Below, one piece after another: positions 53,897-61,542 of a DNA stretch of 64,000 nucleotides (position 1 is its first letter; every line of letters begins with the position of its first letter). The stretch comes from Amycolatopsis sp. 195334CR (lineage in GTDB: Bacteria; Actinomycetota; Actinomycetes; Mycobacteriales; Pseudonocardiaceae). Below the pieces are notes generated by a model. That model was given only the letters and a program-made list of their open reading frames with translations, made no database searches and had not been told where the DNA came from. A program made the translations under genes and the position numbers. Location: assembly GCF_017309385.1 (NCBI RefSeq), contig NZ_JAFJMJ010000001.1:3038001-3102000 (forward strand). Direction: 5' to 3'.

Positions 53897-54373
53897 ATGG
53901 CACGCGTGGACTACTTCGACGACCCGAACGCGCCGGCCGCGAACAGCGTGGTCCCGTCGGTCACTGTGGTGATCCGGGACGATGCTGGCCGCGTGCTGCT
54001 CATCCACAAGATCGACAACAACCTGTGGGCACTGCCCGGCGGCGGGCACGATGCCGGCGAGCGGATCACGGACACCGCGGTCCGGGAGGTGCGGGAGGAA
54101 ACTGGCCTGGACGTCGAGATTGTTCGCCTGATCGGCACGTACACGGACCCCCGGCACGTCATGGCCTACGACGATGGGGAGGTCAGGCAGCAGTTCTCGT
54201 TGTGCTTCGAGGGCCGGTGGACCGGGGGACAGCCGCGGGAAGACGGCACGGAGACGAAGGCGGTGCGGTGGGTCGAGCCCGCGGACCTAGACGGCCTGAA
54301 CATCCACCCGTCGATGCGCCTCCGCATCGACCACGGCCTGGACACCGGCCGGACGGCGCCCTACCTGGGTTGA
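53897..54373 (+). CDS. NUDIX hydrolase (Pif-like)
   Basis: 158 aa with a complete Nudix box: G49, E55, R63, E64, E67, E68, G70 (GX5EX7REUXEEXGU). The pSAM2 protein Pif, which gives transfer immunity, also has a NUDIX motif, and this gene sits in an AICE beside an XRE-like regulator, so a Pif-like function is plausible but not proven. Substrate is a nucleoside-diphosphate derivative. Its 3' end overlaps the HD gene by 13 bp. Confidence 0.87.
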   Translation: MARVDYFDDPNAPAANSVVPSVTVVIRDDAGRVLLIHKIDNNLWALPGGGHDAGERITDTAVREVREETGLDVEIVRLIGTYTDPRHVMAYDDGEVRQQFSLCFEGRWTGGQPREDGTETKAVRWVEPADLDGLNIHPSMRLRIDHGLDTGRTAPYLG

Positions 54374-54915
54374 GCCTTCGCTAGGCGTTCCTCGGTGCGC
54401 TGAACAGCCTCTTTGAGGATCGGCGCGGCCTTCACCCAGGTCCGATGAACCGGGTCCTCCGGCAGGTAGCGCTCAAGGATTTCCGCAATTCGCTCGTCGT
54501 AGGTCAGCCGCTCGCCATTTGGCCCAGTAGTTAAATCGGCTGTGACGAGGGCGTCGAGCGCGGGCGTGTCTTCGAAGAGGAAGACACTTAGCTCTTTGCT
54601 GAGATTTCTCTCCTTGGCCTCGAACCTTGCGCCCGAGTGGTGCGCTACGAGGTTCACGACCGCGTTCGGCCAACCGTGAGCTTGGAGATAACGCGCCCCG
54701 TCCAACGGATGAAAGCCTGTGTGTCCAATTTTTGGACTGTATCCGATGTCGTGAAGCCATGCTGCGCTGACTAGATCGTTACGCGCAGGCTCCGGTATCG
54801 CGATTGACAGTCGGTGGGCGGCTTGAGCTACAGCTTGAACGTGGAGCCAGCGACGGCCAAGGGGGTACGTGAACTCCCGGCCGGTTTCCATCGCCCGCTC
54901 GATTGTTGCTGACAT
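54361..54915 (-). CDS. HD-domain phosphohydrolase
   Basis: 184 aa. HD residues: H25 (WLHVQAVAQAAH), H55-D56 (AAWLHDIGYSP) and a later HHSGAR, an HD/5'-nucleotidase-like pattern. Slightly AT-richer than the upstream genes. It is on the opposite strand to the NUDIX gene and next to the divergent AAA gene. It may hydrolyse nucleotides or second messengers; links to the neighbouring cargo are unknown. Confidence 0.83.
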   Translation of the reverse strand: MSATIERAMETGREFTYPLGRRWLHVQAVAQAAHRLSIAIPEPARNDLVSAAWLHDIGYSPKIGHTGFHPLDGARYLQAHGWPNAVVNLVAHHSGARFEAKERNLSKELSVFLFEDTPALDALVTADLTTGPNGERLTYDERIAEILERYLPEDPVHRTWVKAAPILKEAVQRTEERLAKAQPR

Positions 54916-55013
54916 GCGGACTAGTTTAGCTCAACGTTGGTACTTGACAGTTATAACGATCGTAATCCTCTCCGGCGTGAGAGCTGGAAGCTCGGCTATC
55001 GGCTGCTAGAGTG

Positions 55014-55031
55014 CTTGACTCTGCAGTCAAG
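55014..55031 (+). promoter_or_regulatory. Short hairpin in the leader of the AAA-TOPRIM operon
   Basis: CTTGACT-CTGC-AGTCAAG forms perfect 7-bp arms with a 4-nt loop immediately before the GAGGAGG ribosome-binding site (55031-55037). It could act on translation or be an operator. Further upstream TTGACA at 54944 is a possible -35 element; a matching -10 is unclear. Confidence 0.45.
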
Positions 55032-55050
55032 AGGAGGTGTCCGAGGGCAT

Positions 55051-56271
55051 ATGGCGACAGTTTCTCGTGTTCGAGTTGAAGGCTTAGCGGGTCAAAAGAA
55101 AATAATAGATGTTTCTTTGAATCCCGGAGTAAACGTTTTTTATGGCGCAAATGGGAGTGGTAAGACTTCCTTTCTGAAGTTACTTGATCGAGGTATTCGA
55201 GCGTCCGTGGAAGGCCTTCATCGAGTGAGGTTCAATGTTGCCACGCTTGAGCTAAAGGCGGGCCTTCCAGGGCGAAGCAAGTCGCTTACTCGGACCATTG
55301 ATCGTACGCCTCTTCAAGATCCGGCATTAATGAGAAAATATCGGCGTGCGATCTTGGATCGCCAAGAGCATCTGCTGAGGGTCTCGGATGTAACCGATGA
55401 TTTCAGTCCATCATTGTTCGACGAGTCGGTAATCGCGCCTGCTGTGCTTGAGTGGACTACGGTTCCGAAAGGAAAGGAATCGGAAAGGTCGCTTGGGGTT
55501 AGATATCTTCCGACATCGCGTATTACTGGCCATCAAGGCAGCTATCCTCGGGTTCGTAACCGCGGTGGTCCGGTCGAGATTCTAGACGAGGCCCAATATG
55601 ACCAAATGTTTGCGGAGACAATCCAGGGTATTTGGGAGAGGTACTCCAGGCGCGAGCTAGTTCGGGTGCGTGAAATTCAGCAAGAAGGCATAGCTGCAAT
55701 CCTCAATTCCGTCATCGCCCGCTCGCAGGACGGGCATTTGAAGACCACTTATGAACTAAGTTCGCGCGAAGCTTACGACTTGGTTCATAGGTTCTTTCTG
55801 TCGCAGAACATCAAGATGAAAGCCAACCTTAAGCAGTTCACGAGTTCGTACGAGCGCGAGAACGTGCTTCGCGGCGTGGTTGAAGAAATAATTGACGTCG
55901 AAGAAAAAATTGTAGAAGCTCAACGTCCTTCTCGTAAAATTGAGTCTATAGTAGATGAGTTATTCTTGGGAAGGAAGCATCTTGATCTTGCTTCTCGTCA
56001 AGTGTCTATCGAGTCGAGTGGGCACGGTAACATACCTCTTGAATTATTGTCGAGCGGGGAGAAGCAACTCATCCTCATTCTTCTTGAAACTGCGGTCGCG
56101 GAGAAGAATGCCATCATTATCGACGAGCCGGAACTTTCGATGCACGTCGACTGGCAGCGGAAGTTAGTTGACGCGATGCGCACGGTAAACCCGGACGCGC
56201 AAATAATCATTGCGACTCACTCGCCTGAAATACTCGCAGACCTACGTCCTTCTGAGATCTTCGAACTTTAA
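55051..56271 (+). CDS. AAA15/ABC-type ATPase, first gene of a two-gene defence-like module
   Basis: 406 aa from ATG 55051. Walker A GANGSGKTS (G32-S40), ABC-like signature LSSGEKQ (333-339), Walker B IIIDEPEL (355-362) and H-loop IIATHSPEI (H390) give an intact AAA15/AAA21-type OLD/RloA-family ATPase. Between these is a long coiled insertion (about 190-320) with no known domain. The gene is visibly AT-richer than the rest, uses TTA codons, and lies 14 bp before the TOPRIM-like partner, so it looks acquired. Defence role inferred from family and context. Confidence 0.82.
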   Translation: MATVSRVRVEGLAGQKKIIDVSLNPGVNVFYGANGSGKTSFLKLLDRGIRASVEGLHRVRFNVATLELKAGLPGRSKSLTRTIDRTPLQDPALMRKYRRAILDRQEHLLRVSDVTDDFSPSLFDESVIAPAVLEWTTVPKGKESERSLGVRYLPTSRITGHQGSYPRVRNRGGPVEILDEAQYDQMFAETIQGIWERYSRRELVRVREIQQEGIAAILNSVIARSQDGHLKTTYELSSREAYDLVHRFFLSQNIKMKANLKQFTSSYERENVLRGVVEEIIDVEEKIVEAQRPSRKIESIVDELFLGRKHLDLASRQVSIESSGHGNIPLELLSSGEKQLILILLETAVAEKNAIIIDEPELSMHVDWQRKLVDAMRTVNPDAQIIIATHSPEILADLRPSEIFEL

Positions 56272-56285
56272 GGGGGCGGCGGATC

Positions 56286-57227
56286 ATGAGCATGCCTTCG
56301 TGGAGTCCGCGCGCTTTCGAAATGCGCGTTAAGATGGCTATGAAACCGACAATTTTCCTCGTGTTTGAAGGTAAAGAGACTGATCCATGGTTCTATGAGC
56401 AGCTTGTTGCGAAATCCAAGCTGCGCGGCGAGTATGAGTATGAACTGCAGCCAGTAGAGCTGGTAGATGTTGAAAATGGAGACAGATCTGGCGGTAAAGC
56501 TCGTGTTCTCAATCTATATAAACGGATGAAATCCTCGGGGTCGCTAGATGTCAAAACAAGTGGGGGAAGAAAAGTGGTGATGTTCTGCGTGGACGCTGAC
56601 CATGACCGCTTAACTGGAAGGTACATTAGGTCTAAGTATGTAACATATACGCGCCACGCGGACGCTGAAGCGGAGTTGTTGAATAGTTGCGACATTGTGA
56701 AGCTTATTCAAGTATTGACCTCATCCGGTAAGGCTGAAGCTGAGAAGTTTGCGGCGAGCATTGAGGGTTGGCAAGAAGAACTTGCGAAGAACTGGCGTGA
56801 ATGGTTTTTCGTATGTCTGATTGCTCTTTTCTCGGGCGTGGGAGGACCTCGGGTTGGTGCGCCGCCGGTTGGTGCTAAGAGGGTCGCGGGGGATTGCGAT
56901 GCGGATCACGTCAAGGCCACTCTGGTTAAAATGCGGCAAAGGTCGACCAGTTCTGCATCTTGGCAAAATGCGAACCGCTTGGCTAAATTGAAACTGGACC
57001 GCTATTATGATTCTGGACGCGAACGCGAGTTGCTGAAGGGAAAGTGGCTGGCAGCAGTGCTGAAGGGGCTTATTGATGGTTACTCTAGGAAAAATGGCGG
57101 CGGGCGAGTTCGCAGTGACGAAAGCATTTATGTAGCTATTCGAAGTGTTGCGGATTTCAGTGGTCGTTGGACTTCATACTATACGGCCAGGTTTGACGCG
57201 CTGGCAGGGATCGGTGAAGCGTCTTGA
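56286..57227 (+). CDS. TOPRIM-like (RloB/DUF4435-type) effector of the AAA module
   Basis: 313 aa. A TOPRIM-like acidic set is visible: E28 in FLVFEGKETDPWFYEQL and D103/D105/D107 in VVMFCVDADHD. This is the pattern of RloB (AbiLii) and DUF4435 (AriB) proteins that act as nucleases or toxins beside an AAA ATPase. The rest (WQEELAKNWREWFFVCLIAL and the C-terminal basic part) is unassigned. AT-rich like its partner and cotranscribed with it, 14 bp apart. Family choice between RloB and DUF4435 is uncertain. Confidence 0.72.
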   Translation: MSMPSWSPRAFEMRVKMAMKPTIFLVFEGKETDPWFYEQLVAKSKLRGEYEYELQPVELVDVENGDRSGGKARVLNLYKRMKSSGSLDVKTSGGRKVVMFCVDADHDRLTGRYIRSKYVTYTRHADAEAELLNSCDIVKLIQVLTSSGKAEAEKFAASIEGWQEELAKNWREWFFVCLIALFSGVGGPRVGAPPVGAKRVAGDCDADHVKATLVKMRQRSTSSASWQNANRLAKLKLDRYYDSGRERELLKGKWLAAVLKGLIDGYSRKNGGGRVRSDESIYVAIRSVADFSGRWTSYYTARFDALAGIGEAS

Positions 57228-57683
57228 GGTAGATTTATCACAGTCAACCGTGTTGGGGTTGCTGGCGCGAAGAGGCCCTGAGTCGTCTGCACCACATCCG
57301 CTCGCTCCTCACCATCTCGTTTGCTCTGTTCGTTGAAAGCCCAGCCGGTGCGTTGACCGGCCGCGTGCCTCTCATCAAACGGTACGGCGTTGATGACCTC
57401 CAGCGAACGGCGAACCCAGCTGCTTGTAAGCAACAGTCAGGAGTTCGGGTCCGCTTGGCGGCTCCCGGTTGGCCGGGGATCTCTGTAGAGCGGAAGCGTT
57501 GCTTGCCCGTTCCAGGCTCAATCACACCGGTTACGCCGACTACTGGCTGTCCTCCGTTTCGTTCGCCCTCTCAGGGCAGCCCCGTCGAGCTGCATAGCGA
57601 TCCGGCGCTCCGGGCGCCGAGTATGCCCCGAAGATCGGCTGACGCGGCCCATCGTGGCAGGTCACGTGTGGTTCGGACGCCGC
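57228..57683. other. Non-coding right end of the element
   Basis: 456 bp between the TOPRIM-like stop and attR. No convincing gene: short frames have no ribosome-binding site and no family signal. It contains the tRNA-like remnant at 57417-57465 and otherwise unassigned sequence that returns to high GC towards attR. Confidence 0.6.
57417..57465 (+). pseudogene. Degenerate tRNA 3'-half (tRNA-Thr-like) remnant
   Basis: GCTGCTTGTAAGCAAC (57419-57434) mimics a tRNA-Thr(TGT) anticodon arm, then CAGGAGTTCGGGTCC resembles a T-arm, and GGCGGCTCC an acceptor end. No 5' half is visible, and the T-arm does not pair cleanly. It may be the scar of an older attachment site. Confidence 0.35.
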
Positions 57684-57741
57684 ACTGTAAATCAGACGGC
57701 TTCGCCTTCGGGGGTTCGAATCCCTCACCTGCCACACCAGC
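57684..57741 (+). other. attR: right 58-bp attachment repeat
   Basis: Identical copy of 42520-42577, the 3' half of tRNA-Tyr with 7 extra bases. No 5' half of the tRNA is here, as expected for the distal end of an integrated element. Immediately followed by the original chromosomal hairpin. Confidence 0.95.
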
Positions 57742-57780
57742 GGAAACGCCCCGGTGACCTCGGTCACCGGGGCGTTTCCG
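57741..57780 (+). terminator. Original chromosomal terminator of tRNA-Tyr
   Basis: Perfect 19-bp arms (57741-57759 and 57762-57780) beginning CGGAAACGCC and ending GGCGTTTCCG, with a 2-nt loop. It starts just after the tRNA 3' end equivalent and is now separated from the tRNA by about 15 kb of element. Confidence 0.8.
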
Positions 57781-57789
57781 CGTTATCCC

Positions 57790-58330
57790 GCCGCCTGGTA
57801 AGCGCAGGTCCAGAAGTGCCGGTGCAAGGCCGCAGCCCAGGGCGGTTTGGGAGAGCAGGATCCCGCGGAAGCCGGATGGATCGGCGTAGGCCGTGGTTCC
57901 CAGGCCCCCGTCCCAGCCGAATTGGCCCGGAGGCGCCAAGTCCCGCCGGTGCGTGCGCACGACCATGCCGAAGCCATACCCCCCTCGTGCTCGTCGGGAG
58001 TCGGTGGAGCTCCGAGGACGGGACCGAGAATCCGGTGTCCTTCATCCCCAGCGGCGCGCACAACCGCTCCCGCAGGAACGCTTCGAACGACTGCCCGGCC
58101 ACCCTCGAAACCAGCACCCCCAGCGCATCCGAGCTGAGGCGGTACTGCCACCGCTCACCCGGCTGGTACATCAACGGCACCGAACCCAGCCGCTTCAGCC
58201 ACTCATCCTGGTCCAGCGTCGGCCACGCCGCGGTCCCGTCGCTGGTCACCGACAGCTCGTGCAGCGCGTTCTGGATCGGGTACGTGCCCGGCGCCAGCAC
58301 TCCTCCACCGGGATCATCGTCGCCGCCGCG
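57790..58330 (-). pseudogene. Decayed serine hydrolase (class C beta-lactamase family) pseudogene
   Basis: Fragments of the family lie in different frames. GTYPIQNALHELSVTSDG, PLMYQPGERWQY, SSDALGVLVSRVAGQSFEAF and CAPLGMKDTGFSVPSSEL come from one frame (about 58050-58320). A C-terminal part, APPGQFGWDGGLGTTAYADP, comes from another (about 57850-57950). At least one frameshift separates them, and the N-terminal SxxK part is missing. It lies at the chromosomal junction of the element. Confidence 0.8.
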
Positions 58331-58537
58331 GTGAGCGGTTTGCTCAGCGCTCAGTACGTCCCGTATCCGCTGAAGCCCCGATTCCCGAGGTCTGCGAACG
58401 CTGTACGCATCAGAGAACGGCGCACGCGAGAAAGATCTTGGAAAAACTTCGAACCGGCTCCGGCGCACCCCCGTGTTGCCGGGTGTCGGTCACCGCGGCA
58501 CGGGCGGGACCTTCCGACCAGCGAAGGAGTAAGTCCC

Positions 58538-59530
58538 ATGGCACGCAAGCGAATCGTTCTCTCGGCTACGGCCGCGGCGCTCGGCATGGCCGTGCTGGGC
58601 GCCTGTGGGCAGGGAGCCGCACAGGGCGGGGCGGCGGCGCCGGTAGCCGACGAGCAGGCCGTGGTCGCCCCCGCCGCGCAGCAGGCCGCGCCCACCGTCA
58701 AGCTGGCCGCCACCGAGATCGACGGTCTCGGCCAGGTGCTCACCGAACAGGGCGGCAAAACCCTCTACCGGTTCGACAAGGACACCGCGAGTCCGCCGAA
58801 GTCCAACTGCGAAGGCGACTGCGCGAAGGCTTGGCCCCCACTACTGGCCGGCGACGGCGCCACTCCCGAACTGTCCGGTGTGGACGCTTCGGTGGTCGGC
58901 GAGGTGGCCAGGGCGGACGGCACCAAGCAGGTCACGGTCAAGGGCTGGCCGGTCTACACCTACGCCAAGGACACCGCGGCGGGCGAGGTCAAGGGCCAGG
59001 CCGTCGGCGGCACCTGGTACGCGGTGAACCCCCAGGGCGGCAAGGCGGTCAAGGCCGAGGAGCAGCCCCAGCAACAGCAGCAGGCCGCGGTGAAGCTGAC
59101 CGCCGCCGAGGTCGAGGGCGTCGGCCGCGTGCTCACCGAGCAGAACGGCCTGACCCTCTACCTGTTCAGCAAAGACAGCAAGAAGCCGCCGAAGTCGGTC
59201 TGCAACGACGACTGCGCCACCACCTGGCCGCCGCTGCTCGCCAACGGTGACCCCGAACTGTCCGGTGTGGACGCGAAACTGGTCGGCAAGGTGAAGCGCG
59301 ACGACGGCACCGAGCAGGTCACCGTCGGCGGCTGGCCGGTCTACACCTACGCCAAGGACACCGCCGCCGGGCAGGCGAACGGGCACGGCGTCGGCGGCAC
59401 CTGGTACGCGATGATGCCGGAGGGCTGCAAGTCCGAAGCCCCGTTCGTCGCCCAGCAGAGCAAGCAGGAGAAGAAGTCCGAACCCGCCCCGGCCGGGTCG
59501 GCCTCGGACAGCGGCGGCAATGGCTACTGA
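58538..59530 (+). CDS. Lipoprotein with two secreted repeats (PF03640-type)
   Basis: 330 aa from ATG 58538 (GGAG 13 nt upstream). A signal peptide ends in the lipobox LGACG (cysteine about 23). Two related domains, about 50-160 and 185-300, each carry LTEQ..LTLY, C.GDCA..WPPLL, PELSGVDA and GWPVYTYAKDTAAG.. The repeated C and D residues and the TYAKD motif are those of secreted-repeat lipoproteins. Surface role unknown. A strong intrinsic terminator follows the stop. Confidence 0.85.
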   Translation: MARKRIVLSATAAALGMAVLGACGQGAAQGGAAAPVADEQAVVAPAAQQAAPTVKLAATEIDGLGQVLTEQGGKTLYRFDKDTASPPKSNCEGDCAKAWPPLLAGDGATPELSGVDASVVGEVARADGTKQVTVKGWPVYTYAKDTAAGEVKGQAVGGTWYAVNPQGGKAVKAEEQPQQQQQAAVKLTAAEVEGVGRVLTEQNGLTLYLFSKDSKKPPKSVCNDDCATTWPPLLANGDPELSGVDAKLVGKVKRDDGTEQVTVGGWPVYTYAKDTAAGQANGHGVGGTWYAMMPEGCKSEAPFVAQQSKQEKKSEPAPAGSASDSGGNGY

Positions 59531-59545
59531 GCCAGCGCGGAACCG

Positions 59546-59577
59546 GCCTGGCCATTCCCGGAATGGCCAGGCTTTTT
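59546..59577 (+). terminator. Intrinsic terminator of the lipoprotein gene
   Basis: GCCTGGCCATTC-CCG-GAATGGCCAGGC, perfect 12-bp arms, 3-nt loop, then TTTTT. It is a canonical intrinsic terminator. It lies inside the longest frame of the next gene, which argues against that gene starting at 59520. Confidence 0.9.
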
Positions 59578-59597
59578 CCTGTCCGGCACCGGATCCC

Positions 59598-60032
59598 GTG
59601 CTGCGGCGGGCGATCGAACGGGTGCGCGAGGAACGCCGCCGCGGTCACCGGCGGAGACGGTTCGCCGGACTGGTCGCCGCCGTGGTGCTGGCCGGCGGAG
59701 CGCTCGCCGGCGGCCTGCTGATCGGCCAGCCGGAGTTCACCGACCCGATCCTGAGCGCGGCTTCCGGCGACGGCGTGCACCTGACCGCCCGCCTCGCACC
59801 CGCGTCCGGCTGGACCCGGTTCGACGTGGAGGTCGCCGGGGTCGCCTGGGGTGAGCACTGCCGGCTGGTGGTCACCGACACCGCGGGCGCCGAGCACGAA
59901 GCGGGCAGCTGGGCGGCTTCGGAGAAGGCCACGCGGTTCGGCGGTTCGGTGCTGGTGCCGATGAACGAGGTGCGCGCGATCAGCGTGCGCGGGCACGGCG
60001 ACCGCGAACTGGTGCGGGCGGTGCCTAGTTGA
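59598..60032 (+). CDS. Single-TM membrane protein of unknown function
   Basis: 144 aa from GTG 59598, chosen because the ATG at 59520 would place the start before the terminator and inside the lipoprotein gene. A basic N-terminus (RAIERVREERRRGHRRRR), one TM (about 24-45, FAGLVAAVVLAGGALAGGLL) and an extracytoplasmic domain with EHCRLVVTD. It resembles the membrane-proximal and outer parts of anti-sigma factors but lacks a visible zinc motif; no sigma gene is nearby. Convergent and overlapping by 8 bp with a TetR gene. Confidence 0.55.
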   Translation: MLRRAIERVREERRRGHRRRRFAGLVAAVVLAGGALAGGLLIGQPEFTDPILSAASGDGVHLTARLAPASGWTRFDVEVAGVAWGEHCRLVVTDTAGAEHEAGSWAASEKATRFGGSVLVPMNEVRAISVRGHGDRELVRAVPS

Positions 60033-60639
60033 CCCCGTGCATCGCGAAGCTGACGAACGCCTCGATCACCCGCTCGCGTTCGGCCGGGGTCAGCCCACCG
60101 CGCACCCCGGTCAGGATCGCCGAGATGATCAGCGACAGCAGGCCCTCACCGGCGATCTCGGTGTCCAGATCGGACTTCAGGAAGCCGCGGCGGACCCCGT
60201 TCGCGAGGAACGCGGAGGCGGTGGCGCCGAAGGTCCGGACCAACCGGAGCAGCCGCTGCAGCGAGGCGTCGTCGATGGCGGGCGCGTCGAGCAGGATGAA
60301 CTGGACCAGCTCCGGCTCGCGGTCGACCAGGTCGAACACTCTGGTCAGAATGGTGCGGAACTGCGCGGCGAGTTCGTCCGCGGTGGACGCGTCGTCGGGC
60401 TCGTCGGTGCCGACCACCGCGTTCAGGATGAAGTCGACCCCGGTGTCGAGCACGTCGTCGAGGATGTGCCGCTTGTTGTCGAAGTAGTTGTAGAAGGTGC
60501 CGTGGCTGACGCCGGCTTCCTTGACGATGTCGGAAACCCCGGTGTTGCGATAGCCCTGTGAAGAGAAGACGTGGTGCGCGGCGCGAACCAGCTGGACCCG
60601 CCGCTCTGCCGTACGGTTGCGCACGGACGCTCCTATCAC
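60025..60639 (-). CDS. TetR-family transcriptional regulator
   Basis: 204 aa from GTG 60639 (or GTG 60624). HTH region VFSSQGYRNTGVSDIVKEAG with recognition helix VSHGTFYNYFDNKRHIL; C-terminal domain helical. Its start overlaps the stop of the adjacent TetR gene (GTGA), so both are cotranscribed. The targets of the pair are unknown; the UbiB-like gene is the nearest divergent gene. Confidence 0.92.
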   Translation of the reverse strand: MIGASVRNRTAERRVQLVRAAHHVFSSQGYRNTGVSDIVKEAGVSHGTFYNYFDNKRHILDDVLDTGVDFILNAVVGTDEPDDASTADELAAQFRTILTRVFDLVDREPELVQFILLDAPAIDDASLQRLLRLVRTFGATASAFLANGVRRGFLKSDLDTEIAGEGLLSLIISAILTGVRGGLTPAERERVIEAFVSFAMHGVN

Positions 60640-61298
60640 TTACTCACCCCGTGAACGGCGAACCCGACGAGGGTGTCGATGTACCGCACGCGTTTTTCTT
60701 CCGTCGCCTCACCGCGCAACGCCAGCAGGAACCCCGGCACGATCAGCGCGTTCAACCCGTGCGCGACCGCCGCGGTGTCGAGGTTCGAACGCAACCACCC
60801 CGCGCGCACACCGTGTTCCAGATAGGACGCCATCAGCGCGGACAGCGTCGCCTCCAGGCCGAGCAGCCGCGCCTTCAGCTCCGCGTCGATCGCCGCCGCC
60901 TCCACCAGCACCAGCTTGAGCAGGTCCGGTTCCTCGTCGATCAGCGTGAACAACCGCCGGGCGATCGCGCGCAGCTGCGCGGTGAACTCCTCGGCGTCAC
61001 GCGGTTTCTCGCGCGTGGCCGCGGCGCGCACGGTGGTGATCAGCCGCTCCACGCAGTGGTCGAGCACGTGGTCGAGCAGCTCGCGCTTGCTCTCGAAGTA
61101 GCGGTAGACGGTGCCCTGGCCGACCTTCGCGTGCTTGGCCACTTCGGAGATGTTCGCGGCTTCGTACCCGCGTTCGGTGAAGATGACGCACGCGGCGTCG
61201 ACGATCTGCCTGCGGCGCCGCTCGGCCAGGCCCTTCTCCGGCGGCCTGCCCCGGCGAGCGCGGGGCGTCGCCGGCGAAGACGTGGACGCGGATTCCAT
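60636..61298 (-). CDS. TetR-family transcriptional regulator
   Basis: 220 aa from ATG 61298. A basic tail (RARRGRPPEKGLAERRRRQI) precedes the HTH VIFTERGYEAANISEVAKHA, KVGQGTVYRYFESKRELLDH. It is the first of two coupled TetR genes that resemble each other in length and C-terminal layout, suggesting an old duplication. Divergent from the UbiB-like gene with 244 bp between. Confidence 0.93.
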   Translation of the reverse strand: MESASTSSPATPRARRGRPPEKGLAERRRRQIVDAACVIFTERGYEAANISEVAKHAKVGQGTVYRYFESKRELLDHVLDHCVERLITTVRAAATREKPRDAEEFTAQLRAIARRLFTLIDEEPDLLKLVLVEAAAIDAELKARLLGLEATLSALMASYLEHGVRAGWLRSNLDTAAVAHGLNALIVPGFLLALRGEATEEKRVRYIDTLVGFAVHGVSK

Positions 61299-61542
61299 CC
61301 TGCTCAGCTTACGGGACCTGAACTTCCGTGTACGGCTCAGCTCTGCATTAGTCCAAACGATTACGCACCGCCACCTCGGGTTCTACGGAGCGCGCCGCTG
61401 GATTCGGCCGCGTGTTAACCACGGACGGCCGCGCCGTATTCTGGCGCCCGGTATTCGTGATTGGCGCCGGGCGATATGCGGAAAACGGTCGATTTCGCAC
61501 GTACGGCACGCTATAAAGGCCGGTTACGCCCGGGGAGGGACG

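Larger units (their letters stand above)
42520..57741. mobile_element. Integrated actinomycete integrative and conjugative element (AICE) of about 15.2 kb
   Basis: Bounded by the 58-bp direct repeats at 42520 and 57684 and inserted at tRNA-Tyr. Modules: recombination (int, xis), replication (primase-polymerase, DUF3631 ATPase, iterons), transfer (FtsK/TraB-like translocase, DUF2637 and small membrane proteins), regulation (GntR/KorSA-like, HTH), NUDIX/Pif-like, and a cargo of HD, AAA and TOPRIM-like genes near the right end. It matches the AICE type with a primase-polymerase replicase rather than a RepSA initiator. It appears complete; transfer ability is not demonstrated. Confidence 0.93.

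Noticed and set aside
57244..57525. Minus-strand 93-codon frame inside the right end of the element
   Set aside because: It runs over the tRNA-like remnant, has no ribosome-binding site and no family signal.
59520..60032. ATG at 59520 as start of the single-TM protein
   Set aside because: It overlaps the lipoprotein stop and would place an intrinsic terminator (59546-59577) inside the coding region; GTG 59598 is preferred.
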